This document shows positions 1 to 8,742 of a stretch of DNA of 64,000 bases, in pieces. The first letter of the stretch is position 1. Every line of letters begins with the position of its first letter. The DNA is from Fodinicurvata fenggangensis DSM 21160 (lineage in GTDB: Bacteria; Pseudomonadota; Alphaproteobacteria; Kiloniellales; DSM-21159). Location: assembly GCF_000686045.1 (NCBI RefSeq), contig NZ_JMLV01000005.1, positions 124,001-188,000 of the forward strand, given 5' to 3'. A program made the translations under genes and the position numbers. Under the pieces are notes generated by a model. That model was given only the letters and a program-made list of their open reading frames with translations, was not told the DNA's origin and ran no database searches.

Positions 1-585
1 TACGCCGAAGACGCGCTTGCCTTCCATATCGGCCAGGGAGTTGATCGGCTCCTTGGTGAAGATGTGCAGGGGATCCCAAGCGCCGGCGCTCAGCCACTCG
101 ACACCGTCCACCTCGCCATAGGCTTCGGCCCAGATCTCGTTCAGGCCGTAGCGGTCAAACAGGACCGGCAGGTCCAGGCTGTAGCGGGTGGAGAAGGGGA
201 AGTATCCGCCGAAGACGGAAACGTCCACCGGCGAGGCCATGGTGGCGTCGTCGGACTGCACAGCGTCGATGGTGCCGTTCTGCAGCGAACGGAAGAGTTC
301 GCTGGTCGGAACCAGCTGGTCGGCGTAGTAGAGTTCGATCTCCATTTCGCCGTTGGCCGCCGCGTTGAAGGCTTCGATCTGCGGCTTGATCACGTGGGCG
401 CCCAGCGGGGCACCCGAATAGGTCTGCAGGCGCCAGCGGATCGGTCCATTCTGCGACAGAACAGCCGGTGCGGCAAACGAGGATGCGGCCACAGCCGCAC
501 CGCCCAGGCCGGCATTCTTGATGAAATTGCGCCGGCCCGACTGGACTTGCGTCGCGTCGGTCTTGGACTGCTTGGTCTTTTTCAT
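1..585 (-). CDS. dctP: TRAP transporter substrate-binding protein, DctP family (partial; runs off the left edge)
   Basis: Only the first 195 codons are in the window; the 3' end lies beyond position 1. The ATG at 585 follows a strong ribosome site (GAGGAGAACAGGACCC). The N-terminus carries a Tat-type signal, with RRNFIKNAG followed by an Ala-rich stretch and APAVLS. The mature part begins IRWRLQTYSGAPLGAHVIKP and continues with EIELYYADQLVPTSELFRSL, typical of the DctP family that binds organic acids and related solutes in the periplasm. It lies 41 bases downstream of dctM on the same strand and completes a dctQ-dctM-dctP set. The ligand is unknown. The divergent kinase and dehydrogenase genes suggest a polyol, polyol phosphate or related acid, which is inference. 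Confidence 0.9.
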   Translation of the reverse strand, partial: MKKTKQSKTDATQVQSGRRNFIKNAGLGGAAVAASSFAAPAVLSQNGPIRWRLQTYSGAPLGAHVIKPQIEAFNAAANGEMEIELYYADQLVPTSELFRSLQNGTIDAVQSDDATMASPVDVSVFGGYFPFSTRYSLDLPVLFDRYGLNEIWAEAYGEVDGVEWLSAGAWDPLHIFTKEPINSLADMEGKRVFGV

Positions 586-626
586 GGGTCCTGTTCTCCT
601 CTCTCTTTTTCGTTTTACAAACCGCC

Positions 627-1946
627 TTAGTTGGAAAACTGCCCCGGTAGCCAGAGCGCGATTTCCGGGAAGGCGATCACAAGTATCAATGCCAACGTCA
701 TCACCAGAACAAAGGGGACGATGGATCGATAAATGTCCCAGAGTGATACCTCGGGCGGTGCCATCGACCGCATGAGGAACAGATTGTAGCCGAATGGCGG
801 CGTCATGTAAGCGATCTGGCAGGTGATGGTGTAGAGCACACCGTACCAGATCGGGTTGTAGCCCAGGGACACGATCAGGGGCACATAGAGCGGTGCCACA
901 ATCACCAGCATCGCCGTGTCATCCAGGAACATGCCCAGGATGAGGTAGGAGAGCTGCATCATGATCAGGACTTCCAGGGGCGAAAGTTCCCAATTGGTGA
1001 TGAACAGCGTCTCAATGGCCCGTGATGCACCGATGCCGTCGAAGATGGAGCCGAAGGCCAGGGCTGCCAGGATGATCCAGAGGAACATGCAGGAGATGCC
1101 CAAGGTCTTCTTTACCGTTTCGTGCAGGATGCGGAAGGTCAGGCGTCGCCGCACCAGCGCTGCAATGGTTGCCGCTGTCGCGCCCACGGCCGAGCTCTCC
1201 ACGAGGCTGGTATAGCCCATGACAAAGAGCCCGGTCATGAAGAAGAAGATCAGGAAGGGCGTAACGCCGGCGCGCAGCAGCTTCAGCTTATCGCGCAGGG
1301 GGATATCCAGCTCTTCCTTGGGCAGGATGGGTGCCAGATGCGGTTGCAGGCGACAGCGTACGGCAATGTAGATGATGAACATGGCGGCCATCATCAGGCC
1401 GGGTACGGCACCGGCCAACCAGAGCTGGCTGACGGGCTGGCGCGCGATCATGCCATAGAGCACCAGGACGACACTGGGCGGCACCAGGATGCCAAGCGAA
1501 CTGCCGGCCTGGACAACCCCCGTGACCATGCGCTTGTCATAGCCGCGCTTCAGCAACTCGGGCAGGGCAATGGTGGCGCCGATGGCCATGCCGGCAACGC
1601 TGAGTCCGTTCATGGCCGAGATCACCACCATCAGGCCGATGGTACCAATCGCCAGGCCACCGCGCACACGCCCGAACCAGACATGGAACATGCGGTAGAG
1701 GTCGTCCGCGATCCCCGTCTCGGACATGATGTAGCCCATGTAGATGAACAGGGGCAGGGTCAGCAGCGGATACCAGTTGAACAGTTGGAAGGCTGCGTTG
1801 AAGGGCATTTCCATGGAGCCGGTGCCATACAGCAGCAAGGCCGCACCGGCAGCAACCGCACCGATAGCGGCAAAGACCCGCTGGCCGGTGAGCAGCATGA
1901 CCAGCATGGTCGCGAACATTGTGATCGCGATCATTTCATAACTCAT
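627..1946 (-). CDS. dctM: TRAP transporter large permease, DctM family
   Basis: This 439-residue inner-membrane protein is almost entirely hydrophobic, of the usual DctM length. It shows family landmarks such as FAAIGAVAAGAALLLYG, GLSVAGMAIGATIALPEL, GVVQAGSSLGILVPPS and GMFLDDTAMLVIVAPLYVP. DctM is the ion-coupled translocation subunit that accepts ligand from the DctP protein. The ATG at 1946 overlaps the dctQ stop codon by four bases (ATGA), so the two are translationally coupled. dctP follows directly. The family assignment is secure; the substrate is not readable from this subunit. Confidence 0.95.
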   Translation of the reverse strand: MSYEMIAITMFATMLVMLLTGQRVFAAIGAVAAGAALLLYGTGSMEMPFNAAFQLFNWYPLLTLPLFIYMGYIMSETGIADDLYRMFHVWFGRVRGGLAIGTIGLMVVISAMNGLSVAGMAIGATIALPELLKRGYDKRMVTGVVQAGSSLGILVPPSVVLVLYGMIARQPVSQLWLAGAVPGLMMAAMFIIYIAVRCRLQPHLAPILPKEELDIPLRDKLKLLRAGVTPFLIFFFMTGLFVMGYTSLVESSAVGATAATIAALVRRRLTFRILHETVKKTLGISCMFLWIILAALAFGSIFDGIGASRAIETLFITNWELSPLEVLIMMQLSYLILGMFLDDTAMLVIVAPLYVPLIVSLGYNPIWYGVLYTITCQIAYMTPPFGYNLFLMRSMAPPEVSLWDIYRSIVPFVLVMTLALILVIAFPEIALWLPGQFSN

Positions 1947-2518
1947 ACGACCGGCTCCTCGCTGCTCTCGGTGATCGGGTCGCCATCAATCGTGCGCCCG
2001 CGGGTGGCGGCCAGATCCTTGAAGAAGGTGGAAATGACCTGCAGCAGCATCAGGACGATACCAAAGACCATGATGACCTTGATGGGAATCATCGAGGGGT
2101 TCCACATGGAGAAGTTCCGCTGGTCGGTCTCGATCGCGTAGATCGTGCTGGAGATCGATCCGAACAGCAGGATGGCCAGGTAGAACAGCATGAAGCCGCT
2201 GGTCAGCACATCCACCCAGGCCTTGCCCTTGAGCGAGAGCTGACCGTAGATCAGGTCCATGCGCACATGGGTGCCCAACTGCAGAGAATGCGCACCGCCC
2301 ACGATGTAATAGGCGGCCAGCGTGAACTGGGCCATCTCAATGGCCCAGTGGATGTTCATGTTGATGATGTTGCGCGAGATCGCATCGGTGAGCAGGACCA
2401 GGATCATCAGGAAGATCAGGTACATGGCGATGAGTCCGACCTTGTGCGAAACCCAGTCCACTGTCTTAACGTAAAGCCGTATTGGCCGCGGCATGGTTGC
2501 TGCGTCCTCCTTTGTCAT
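1943..2518 (-). CDS. dctQ: TRAP transporter small permease, DctQ family
   Basis: This is a 191-residue membrane protein with about four transmembrane stretches, including LIAMYLIFLMILVLLTDAIS and FMLFYLAILLFGS. Between them are the DctQ-like segments NINMNIHWAIEMAQF and GGAHSLQLGTHVRMDL. DctQ is the small membrane partner of DctM in TRAP carriers. The ATG at 2518 has AGGGGGCA directly upstream. The N-terminal 20 residues and a charged C-terminus (ITESSEEPVV) are probably cytoplasmic. It is first of the three transporter genes and lies 72 bases after the DeoR-type regulator on the same strand, so all four may share a transcript. Confidence 0.93.
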   Translation of the reverse strand: MTKEDAATMPRPIRLYVKTVDWVSHKVGLIAMYLIFLMILVLLTDAISRNIINMNIHWAIEMAQFTLAAYYIVGGAHSLQLGTHVRMDLIYGQLSLKGKAWVDVLTSGFMLFYLAILLFGSISSTIYAIETDQRNFSMWNPSMIPIKVIMVFGIVLMLLQVISTFFKDLAATRGRTIDGDPITESSEEPVV

Positions 2519-2590
2519 TGCCCCCTGTTCTGAAGCGCGAGCGAACCTTCAGCGGGTTGAAAGGGTAGAGCCTGATAGCAGAGCTAGCCA

Positions 2591-3376
2591 TTAAAATGCC
2601 ACACCTAATCTTTCCAGGCTGGCCTTGAGCGCGCCATCGGGCAGGCGTTCCGCCAGCAGGCAGTCGATGGTTTCGAGCGGGCAGACAGCGAAGGCCGCTC
2701 GACGGTCGAGTTTCGAGGAATCCGCAAGGATGAAGACGCTGTCTGATTGCTCGATCATGCTGCGTGAGACCTGTGCTTCCTCGAAGTTGGCATCCATTGC
2801 GCCCTGTTTGGCATCGACAGCAGCGACTGTCAGGACTGCATGGTCAGCGTGAAAGTCACGGATACTCTGCAGGGTCATGGGGCCCAGTGTTTCCCCGTTG
2901 TCGGCATCGTAGCGCCCGCCCAGCAGGAAAATCTCGCTGTGCGGCGCCTGTGACGACAGGATCCCGGCTATGCGATGGGAGTTCGTGATAATGGTCAGGC
3001 GTTCGATGCGGGACAGTGCCTGTGCGGCGATCACTGTAGTGGTACCGGTATTGAGGAAAAGGGTTTCGCCTGGTGATATCCGTTCAGCCAGCTTTTGGGC
3101 CATGACATGCTTGGCGGCGCTCTGGTGGTCCATGCGCTGGTCGAAAGGATCTTCCCGGCGCTTGCGGGGCAGTTTCGCGCCGCCATGCACTTTCTGTATC
3201 AGACCGCTTTCCGCCAGGGCACTCAGGTCGCGCCGGATCGTTTCCTGCGAGGCGTTGAAGCTCTCTGCAAGGCTTTCGACGCTGACTTGACCTTTCTCGC
3301 GAACGAGCTCGGCAATCCTGGATTGCCGCAACTGTGGCGACTGGTTTTGCGTCCGGCGAACACGAGACGCCTTCAT
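2591..3376 (-). CDS. DeoR/GlpR-family transcriptional regulator
   Basis: Starting at the ATG at 3376 the protein has 261 residues, the usual DeoR/GlpR length. An upstream GTG at 3445 would give 284 residues but would put a candidate operator (3425-3434) inside the coding sequence. The N-terminal helix-turn-helix reads VSVESLAESFNASQETIRRD followed by LSALAESGLIQKVHGGA, the classic DeoR signature. The C-terminal sugar-phosphate sensing domain contains ETLFLNTGTTTVIAAQALS and TIITNSHRIAGIL. The family usually represses sugar or glycerol-phosphate genes and is relieved by a phosphorylated ligand. Its place between the TRAP genes and the divergent GlpA-like/kinase genes suggests it controls both sets. 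The ligand is not known. Confidence 0.9.
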   Translation of the reverse strand: MKASRVRRTQNQSPQLRQSRIAELVREKGQVSVESLAESFNASQETIRRDLSALAESGLIQKVHGGAKLPRKRREDPFDQRMDHQSAAKHVMAQKLAERISPGETLFLNTGTTTVIAAQALSRIERLTIITNSHRIAGILSSQAPHSEIFLLGGRYDADNGETLGPMTLQSIRDFHADHAVLTVAAVDAKQGAMDANFEEAQVSRSMIEQSDSVFILADSSKLDRRAAFAVCPLETIDCLLAERLPDGALKASLERLGVAF

Positions 3377-3424
3377 CGCCCAGCCAGCCTGCTGTCCGGA
3401 CTCTGTATGTGAAATCCTGATTTC

Positions 3425-3516
3425 ATTGACCGAATCAACAGTCACCTGTTCAACTTACTGATATTATTGTATTTATAATAACAATTGTTTGCCTGCTAAT
3501 TGACCGAAAGGTCAAT
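3425..3516. promoter_or_regulatory. Candidate operators for the DeoR-type regulator: repeated ATTGACCGAA motif, one inside a perfect palindrome
   Basis: ATTGACCGAA occurs at 3425-3434 and again at 3499-3508, 74 bases apart. The second copy is half of a perfect 18-base palindrome at 3499-3516, with ATTGACC and GGTCAAT arms around GAAA. The first copy continues TCAA, giving a shorter TTGA/TCAA palindrome. An AT-rich stretch (about 3458-3490) lies between them and could hold divergent promoters. The arrangement fits a repressor site shared by the regulator/TRAP transcript and the oxidoreductase/kinase transcript. The binding itself is inference. Confidence 0.45.
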
Positions 3517-3620
3517 ATGGGCTACGTTACGAATTGGTTCTGATCAGCACAACCCTAAAATTCGACAGATATGCGCCTTCTGCCCGCAGTGGGTGCCGTC
3601 CATGCGAAAGGTTTCGATTC

Positions 3621-5045
3621 TTGTCGCAGGCAGATGCGTCCCTTCCCGAGCGCTATGACGTTGCCATTGTGGGCGGCGGTGTTGTGGGCTGCGCCATGGC
3701 ACGCCGCTTCACCCTGGAGGGGGCGCGTGTGGTCCTGCTGGAAAAGGCTGTGGATATCCTTGACGGGGCCAGCAAGGGCAACAGTGCCATCCTGCACACA
3801 GGCTTCGATGCACCGCCAAGTTCGCTGGAACAGCGCTGCATTGCCGAGGGGCATGCCGAATTCCTCGAGATACGCGAAAGCCTGGGTCTGCCGCTGCTGC
3901 AGTGCAGTGCCATCGTGGCGGCCTGGAGCGAGGAAGAGGTGGCGCGCCTGGAGGAGTTGATGGACCAGGCGCGTGCGAATGGCGTGGATGACATTGTCCC
4001 GCTTTCAGCCGCAGAAATACGCGCGGCCGAACCCAGCCTGTCCGGCAAGGTGAAGGGGGGGTTCCGGGTGCCGCGCGAAGCCCTGATGGACCCCTGGAGC
4101 ACCCCGCACGCCTATCTTCTCCAGGCGCTCGCCAACGGGGCTGAAGTGCGGCGTGCTTGCGAAGTGACCGGTGGTCAGTTTGATGGCAGCAGCTGGCTGC
4201 TTGAGACCAGCACGGAGGTCTTGCGCGCCCACAGCGTGATAAACTGTGCCGGGCTCTTTGGCGATCTACTGGATCAGCGCCTGCTGGGCGAGACGGGCTT
4301 CTCCATAAAGCCGCGCAAGGGACAGTTCCTGGTTTTCGACAAGGCAGCGGCGCAACTGGTTTCATCGATCATCTTGCCGGTCCCGACCGAGAAGACCAAG
4401 GGAATCGTGGTTTGCCGAACGGTCTTTGGAAACGTGCTGGTTGGTCCTACGGCCGAGGATCAGGAGAGCCGCTGCGACAGCTCCACGGACGCCGCGACGC
4501 TGAAGAGCCTGCAGGGCAAGGCGGCCGAGATCGTGCCCGGTCTGGCCGAGATTCCCGTTACGGCGTCCTATGCCGGCCTGCGTCCGGCCAGCGAACAGAA
4601 GGACTATCGCATCCAGGCGTATCCGGAACGCAATTATGTCTCGGTTGGCGGCATACGTTCGACCGGGCTCAGCGCGGCATTAGGGATTGCACGGCATGTC
4701 CTTGGCCTGCATCAGGGCTTTGGTCCTCGCTTTACAGCCCCACGACAGCCAAGGGTGCCTGAGGTGCCATCTCGTTTATCCGAGTATGACCCCCGCGCAT
4801 GGGAGGAAGCTGGAAACGGCGGTATTGTCTGCCATTGCGAACTGGTGACCCGGGCCGAGATCGAACGGGTCCTGCAGGGGCCCTTGCCCCCGCGCAGCCT
4901 GTCCGGCCTGAAGCGGCGAACCCGTGTCACCATGGGGCGTTGCCAGGGATTCTACTGCACGGGCGCCCTGGCTCGGATCACCGAAGGGGCCTTCGATAGC
5001 CCCTTGGCCGTGCGCGCGGCAGAGGGTGAGGATGAGGATGCCTGA
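3621..5045 (+). CDS. FAD-dependent dehydrogenase with C-terminal BFD-type [2Fe-2S] domain, GlpA-like
   Basis: The protein begins with a Rossmann FAD fold (YDVAIVGGGVVGCAMARRF, then VVLLEKAVDILDGASKGNSA) in a DAO/GlpA-type oxidase domain of about 370 residues. It ends in a BFD-like iron-sulfur domain with CHCELVTRAEIERVL and GRCQGFYC, giving four Cys. GlpA-like proteins oxidise glycerol 3-phosphate or related 2-hydroxy compounds and pass electrons to partner subunits. I chose the TTG at 3621 (474 residues) because GAAAGG lies just upstream and the fold starts about ten residues in; the frame is also open from a TTG at 3534. The gene overlaps the next one by 8-14 bases. With the following oxidoreductase and kinase it forms a likely glycerol-phosphate or polyol-phosphate operon. 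The exact substrate is uncertain. Confidence 0.85.
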   Translation: MSQADASLPERYDVAIVGGGVVGCAMARRFTLEGARVVLLEKAVDILDGASKGNSAILHTGFDAPPSSLEQRCIAEGHAEFLEIRESLGLPLLQCSAIVAAWSEEEVARLEELMDQARANGVDDIVPLSAAEIRAAEPSLSGKVKGGFRVPREALMDPWSTPHAYLLQALANGAEVRRACEVTGGQFDGSSWLLETSTEVLRAHSVINCAGLFGDLLDQRLLGETGFSIKPRKGQFLVFDKAAAQLVSSIILPVPTEKTKGIVVCRTVFGNVLVGPTAEDQESRCDSSTDAATLKSLQGKAAEIVPGLAEIPVTASYAGLRPASEQKDYRIQAYPERNYVSVGGIRSTGLSAALGIARHVLGLHQGFGPRFTAPRQPRVPEVPSRLSEYDPRAWEEAGNGGIVCHCELVTRAEIERVLQGPLPPRSLSGLKRRTRVTMGRCQGFYCTGALARITEGAFDSPLAVRAAEGEDEDA

Positions 5046-6294
5046 GGCCCCAAACCTGCCCGACGCATGCGATGTTGCTGTTGTCGGTGGCGGCCCGGCT
5101 GGCTTGGCGGCGGCCACGGAGCTGAAACGGCATGGCGTTCCGCGTGTTGTGGTCCTGGATCGCGAGCCGGCAGCCGGCGGTATTCCGCGTCACTGCGGTC
5201 ATTATCCCTTCGGTATGCGTGAGTTTCACAAGGTCCTGCGAGGCCCCGACTATGCCGGGCGCCTGGTCGCGCGTGCCGAACAGGCGGGGGCAGAGATACA
5301 GACCGGCGTTACCGTAACGGACATACAGCCGGGTGGAATCCTGTCGCTTATCACTCCAGAAGGGACGGGAGAACTGCAGGCCAGGCGGATCCTGCTCTGT
5401 ACCGGAGTTCGGGAAACCAGCCGGGCCGCACGGCTGATCGGCGGCCAGCGTCCGCAAGGTGTCCTGCCAACAGGGGCCCTGCAGTCCCTGGTCTACCTGG
5501 AGAAGATGAAGCCCTTCGCGCGACCGGTCATCCTGGGCAGCGAACTGGTGTCCTTTTCAGCCCTGATGACCTGTCGTCATGCCGGCATAGCCCCCCAGGC
5601 CATGATCGAGCCCAATGAGCGCGTGACGGCGCGCAGCTTTGCTCAAGGCTTGCCGAAACTGCTGGGCGTACCCGTACATCTGGGATGCGAGATCGAAAGG
5701 ATCATTGGCCGCGAGCAGGTGGAGGCCGTGCAGCTGCGCGACAGGAAGGGACGGCGATGGGAGCTGGCCTGCGACGGCGTTCTCATGACCGGCCGCTTCA
5801 CGCCAGAAGCCACCCTGGCACGCATGGGGCATCTGGAACTGGACCTCGGCACAGGAGGGCCGCGCGTGGACCAGGACGGGCGCAGTTCGGATCCGAATGT
5901 CTTTGTTGCCGGGAACCTGCTGCGCCCCGTCGAAACGGCGGGCTGGAGCTGGAAGGAAGGCCTGCGCGTGGCCCAGAGCTTAGCCCGTGACCTGGAGGCT
6001 CCGCGTGCCCGGGAAGTGACATTGGAACTTCAGATCCAGGGCGATGCCATTCGCTATCTGGTACCGCAGAGGGTGACCCTGCCGCTCGAGGAGGCGGCGC
6101 TCGAGAGCATCCAGCTTCGCGTGGCCCGGCCTGCGCGCGGCAGCCTGTTAATACGTTCGGCCGGCCGCATCCTGTGGGGGCGGCGCCTCTCGGCCTTGCC
6201 TGAGCGACGGATCCTCCTGCCACTGGATGTCCTGAAGAATGCCGCGCCGGATCATCCCGTGGAGGTCGTCTTCGAAGAGGAGGAGGGACTGTGA
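5032..6294 (+). CDS. FAD/NAD(P)-dependent oxidoreductase, partner of the GlpA-like protein
   Basis: This is a pyridine-nucleotide-disulfide-type flavoprotein of about 420 residues. The FAD motif is CDVAVVGGGPAGLAAATEL, followed by VVVLDREPAAGGIPRHCGHY and FGMREFHKVLRGPDYAGRL. The later FAD segment is DPNVFVAGNLLRPVETAGW. This type is commonly found next to GlpA-like dehydrogenases with a BFD domain and probably forms a complex with them, taking the place of GlpB; that is family knowledge plus context. The ATG at 5032 (or 5038) follows AGAGGGTGAGG. The open frame extends back to 4924 but that part lies inside the upstream gene. The stop overlaps the kinase start by four bases, so the three genes are coupled. 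Confidence 0.85.
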   Translation: MRMPEAPNLPDACDVAVVGGGPAGLAAATELKRHGVPRVVVLDREPAAGGIPRHCGHYPFGMREFHKVLRGPDYAGRLVARAEQAGAEIQTGVTVTDIQPGGILSLITPEGTGELQARRILLCTGVRETSRAARLIGGQRPQGVLPTGALQSLVYLEKMKPFARPVILGSELVSFSALMTCRHAGIAPQAMIEPNERVTARSFAQGLPKLLGVPVHLGCEIERIIGREQVEAVQLRDRKGRRWELACDGVLMTGRFTPEATLARMGHLELDLGTGGPRVDQDGRSSDPNVFVAGNLLRPVETAGWSWKEGLRVAQSLARDLEAPRAREVTLELQIQGDAIRYLVPQRVTLPLEEAALESIQLRVARPARGSLLIRSAGRILWGRRLSALPERRILLPLDVLKNAAPDHPVEVVFEEEEGL

Positions 6295-7724
6295 GCGTTC
6301 TCGCACTCGACCAGGGCACCACGAGCACACGGGCTGTTGTCATGGACGATGGCGGCCAGCCAAGGATTCTGGCCGCCCGCGAACACCGGCAGTTCTATCC
6401 GCGGGCCGGCTGGGTAGAGCACGATCCGGAGGAATTAATCGCTTCCCTGCGTCATTGCATCGAAGCGGCCGGCGCCTGTTCGGCCATCGGCATCGACAAC
6501 CAGGGCGAAAGCTGCCTGGCCTGGGATTCCGAAAGCAAGAAGGCCGTTTCCCCGGTCATCGTCTGGCAGGATAATCGCACCCAGGAGCGGATCGACTGGC
6601 TGGAGGCGGAGGGTGCGGAAAGCGTCACACTGGAGCGCGCGGGCCTGCCGCTGGATTCCTATTTCTCGGCCTCGAAACTGGCCTGGATCCTGGAGAACAT
6701 CCCCGAAGCGCGCAGCCTCCATCAGCAAGGCCGCCTGCGCCTGGGCACCACGGACGCCTTTTTCCTGGACCGCCTGACCGGCAGGTTCGTCACCGACATC
6801 ACGACGGCCTCGCGGACTTCGCTGATGAACCTGACAACGGGGACATGGGATGAAGAACTCTGCCGGCTTTTTGGTGTCCCCATGGACTGCCTGCCCCGGA
6901 TCGTCCCCACGACCGGGGATTTCGGTGTCATCGAGACCGAACAGGGGGCAGTGCCGGTAACCGCCAGCATCGTCGACCAGCAGGCCGCACTCTATGGGCA
7001 TGGATGCCGACAGGCTGGACATGCCAAGGTAACTTTTGGCACCGGGGCCTTCGCGCTTATGGTGACCGGTTCGGAGATCTTCCGGGCGCCCGAGGAGGGT
7101 CTGCTGCCCACTGTTGCCTGGCAGAAGGCGGGCGAAGCTCCGGTCTATGCGCTGGATGGCGGAATCTACTGTGCCAGTGCGGCCGTCAACTGGGCCCGCG
7201 ATCTGGGCCTTTTCCGAACTGTCGAGGAGTTGAATGCCTTCGAGGGGCCTCCGGTCCTGGAGAGCGGGGTGGTTTTCGTGCCGGCGCTTGCCGGCCTGGC
7301 CTGTCCGCACTGGGATCGCGGTGCACGCGGTCTCTGGGCCGGCCTTTCCCTGGAAACCAGTGGGCTGGACATGGCCAGAGCCGTCCTGGAAGGCGTGGCC
7401 TGCCGTGCGGGCGAGGTGCTGGGCGCCATGCAGGCGCGTCTGGCCATTTCGGATGCGCTGTCCATTGACGGAGGGATGGCCAAGAATCCCTGCTTCAGGC
7501 AGTTCCTGGCCGACCTTCTGGAGCGCGATATCGTGCAGGCCGCCAGCACGGAACTGACAGCACTGGGGACCCTTCAACTGGCGGCCGAAGCGGCCGGCCA
7601 GCCCGTCAGCTATCAATCGGTCGGAAGTGTGATTGGACCCACAGCGCCGCGCGCTTATCTGATGGAGCGCTTCCGGCAGGCCGTGGCCTTCAGCCAGGCC
7701 TGGCCCGGACGGGCTGGGGCATGA
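6291..7724 (+). CDS. FGGY-family carbohydrate kinase, glycerol-kinase-like
   Basis: The 477-residue protein starts with a GTG at 6291 after AGGAGGG and overlaps the previous stop (GTGA). It carries ALDQGTTSTRAVVMDD, the phosphate-binding hallmark of glycerol-type FGGY kinases, then GWVEHDPEELI, VIVWQDNRTQERIDWL, GLPLDSYFSASKLAWIL and VDQQAALYGHGC, and a second ATP-site segment DGGMAKNPCFRQFLADLL. Glycerol-contact residues equivalent to E. coli Trp103, Tyr135, Asp245 and Gln246 are present. The NQRET segment, however, reads NQGES, so the Arg83 equivalent is Gly72. That residue binds glycerol in E. coli GlpK, so the substrate may be another polyol; glpK is therefore not assigned. It is the last gene of the oxidoreductase/kinase operon. 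Confidence 0.85.
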   Translation: MSVLALDQGTTSTRAVVMDDGGQPRILAAREHRQFYPRAGWVEHDPEELIASLRHCIEAAGACSAIGIDNQGESCLAWDSESKKAVSPVIVWQDNRTQERIDWLEAEGAESVTLERAGLPLDSYFSASKLAWILENIPEARSLHQQGRLRLGTTDAFFLDRLTGRFVTDITTASRTSLMNLTTGTWDEELCRLFGVPMDCLPRIVPTTGDFGVIETEQGAVPVTASIVDQQAALYGHGCRQAGHAKVTFGTGAFALMVTGSEIFRAPEEGLLPTVAWQKAGEAPVYALDGGIYCASAAVNWARDLGLFRTVEELNAFEGPPVLESGVVFVPALAGLACPHWDRGARGLWAGLSLETSGLDMARAVLEGVACRAGEVLGAMQARLAISDALSIDGGMAKNPCFRQFLADLLERDIVQAASTELTALGTLQLAAEAAGQPVSYQSVGSVIGPTAPRAYLMERFRQAVAFSQAWPGRAGA

Positions 7725-7727
7725 CGG

Positions 7728-8711
7728 TTACAGCCCGTAGTACTCCCGGAACCAGGCCGTAAGCCGTTCCAGGCCCTTGGACAGGTTCGTTCGGGGCGCA
7801 AAACCGAGGTCGCGTCGCGCAGCCGTGATGTCGGCGAAGGTGGCTTCCATGTCGCCGGGTTGGGCCGGCTGGGGATCCAACTGGGCTTTCCCGCCCGTGA
7901 TGCGTTCGATCTCGGAGATGAAATCCATCAACTCTGTCGGCTGATTGTTGCCCAGGTTGTAGAGGGCATAGGGCGGCGCCTTGGCGCCACCATCGGCCGG
8001 TGGGCGCGTCATCGCAGCTGTCACGCCGGCCACGATGTCGTCGATGTAGGTGAAATCCCGCCGGGCCTGACCGTTGTTGAACAGCTTGATCGGCTGGCCG
8101 CGCAGCACGGCATCGGTGAACAGCCAGGGCGCCATGTCGGGCCGGCCCCAGGGGCCATAGACCGTGAAGAAGCGCAGGCCCGTGCTGGGTATGCGATAGA
8201 GATGGGCATAGCTGTGCGCCATCAGTTCATCCGAACGCTTGGTCGCTGCATAGAGCGAAACCGGACGGTCGGCCGCCTGGTCCTCGGAAAAGGGCAGCGT
8301 GGCATCAAGGCCATAGACCGACGAGGAGCTGGCGAAGACGAAATGTTCCAGTTTCGGCAGATGACGGGCCAGTTCCTGCATCACCACCTGGCCCATCAGG
8401 TTGGACTGGGCATAGGCGTAGGGGTTTTCCAGCGAATAACGGACACCGGCCTGTGCGGCCAGGTGCACGAGCCAGCGGGTGTCGGCGTGGCTGTCGAGCA
8501 GGTCCAGCATGGCCGTTCGGTCCGAGACATCGGCCTCCAGGAAGGTGAAGCCGGGATAGCCGTCCAGACGGGCCAGGCGGTCACGCTTCAGTTGCGGCGT
8601 GTAGTAGTCGTTCAGGTTGTCGATGCCCAGAACCTGATAGCCCCGGCCCACCAGATCCAGTGCTACGGCGTTGCCGATGAAACCGGCACATCCCGTAAGG
8701 ATGACGGTCAT
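7728..8711 (-). CDS. NAD-dependent epimerase, UDP-glucuronate 4-epimerase-like (extended SDR)
   Basis: From the ATG at 8711 the protein has 327 residues and begins with the NAD motif MTVILTGCAGFIGNAVAL. It continues IDNLNDYYTPQLKRDRL, a segment characteristic of the UDP-glucuronate epimerase/CapI branch. Catalytic landmarks are the Ser-rich FASSSSVYG and Tyr-x3-Lys in SLYAATKRSDELMAHSYAHL. It probably interconverts UDP-glucuronate and UDP-galacturonate for surface polysaccharide. The frame is open up to 8777, but that part runs into the upstream gene and lacks the fold. It converges with the kinase gene only three bases away. No other polysaccharide genes are in the window. Confidence 0.85.
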   Translation of the reverse strand: MTVILTGCAGFIGNAVALDLVGRGYQVLGIDNLNDYYTPQLKRDRLARLDGYPGFTFLEADVSDRTAMLDLLDSHADTRWLVHLAAQAGVRYSLENPYAYAQSNLMGQVVMQELARHLPKLEHFVFASSSSVYGLDATLPFSEDQAADRPVSLYAATKRSDELMAHSYAHLYRIPSTGLRFFTVYGPWGRPDMAPWLFTDAVLRGQPIKLFNNGQARRDFTYIDDIVAGVTAAMTRPPADGGAKAPPYALYNLGNNQPTELMDFISEIERITGGKAQLDPQPAQPGDMEATFADITAARRDLGFAPRTNLSKGLERLTAWFREYYGL

Positions 8712-8742
8712 TCCCTGCGCCCTTTCCTTGCTTGTACGCTTG

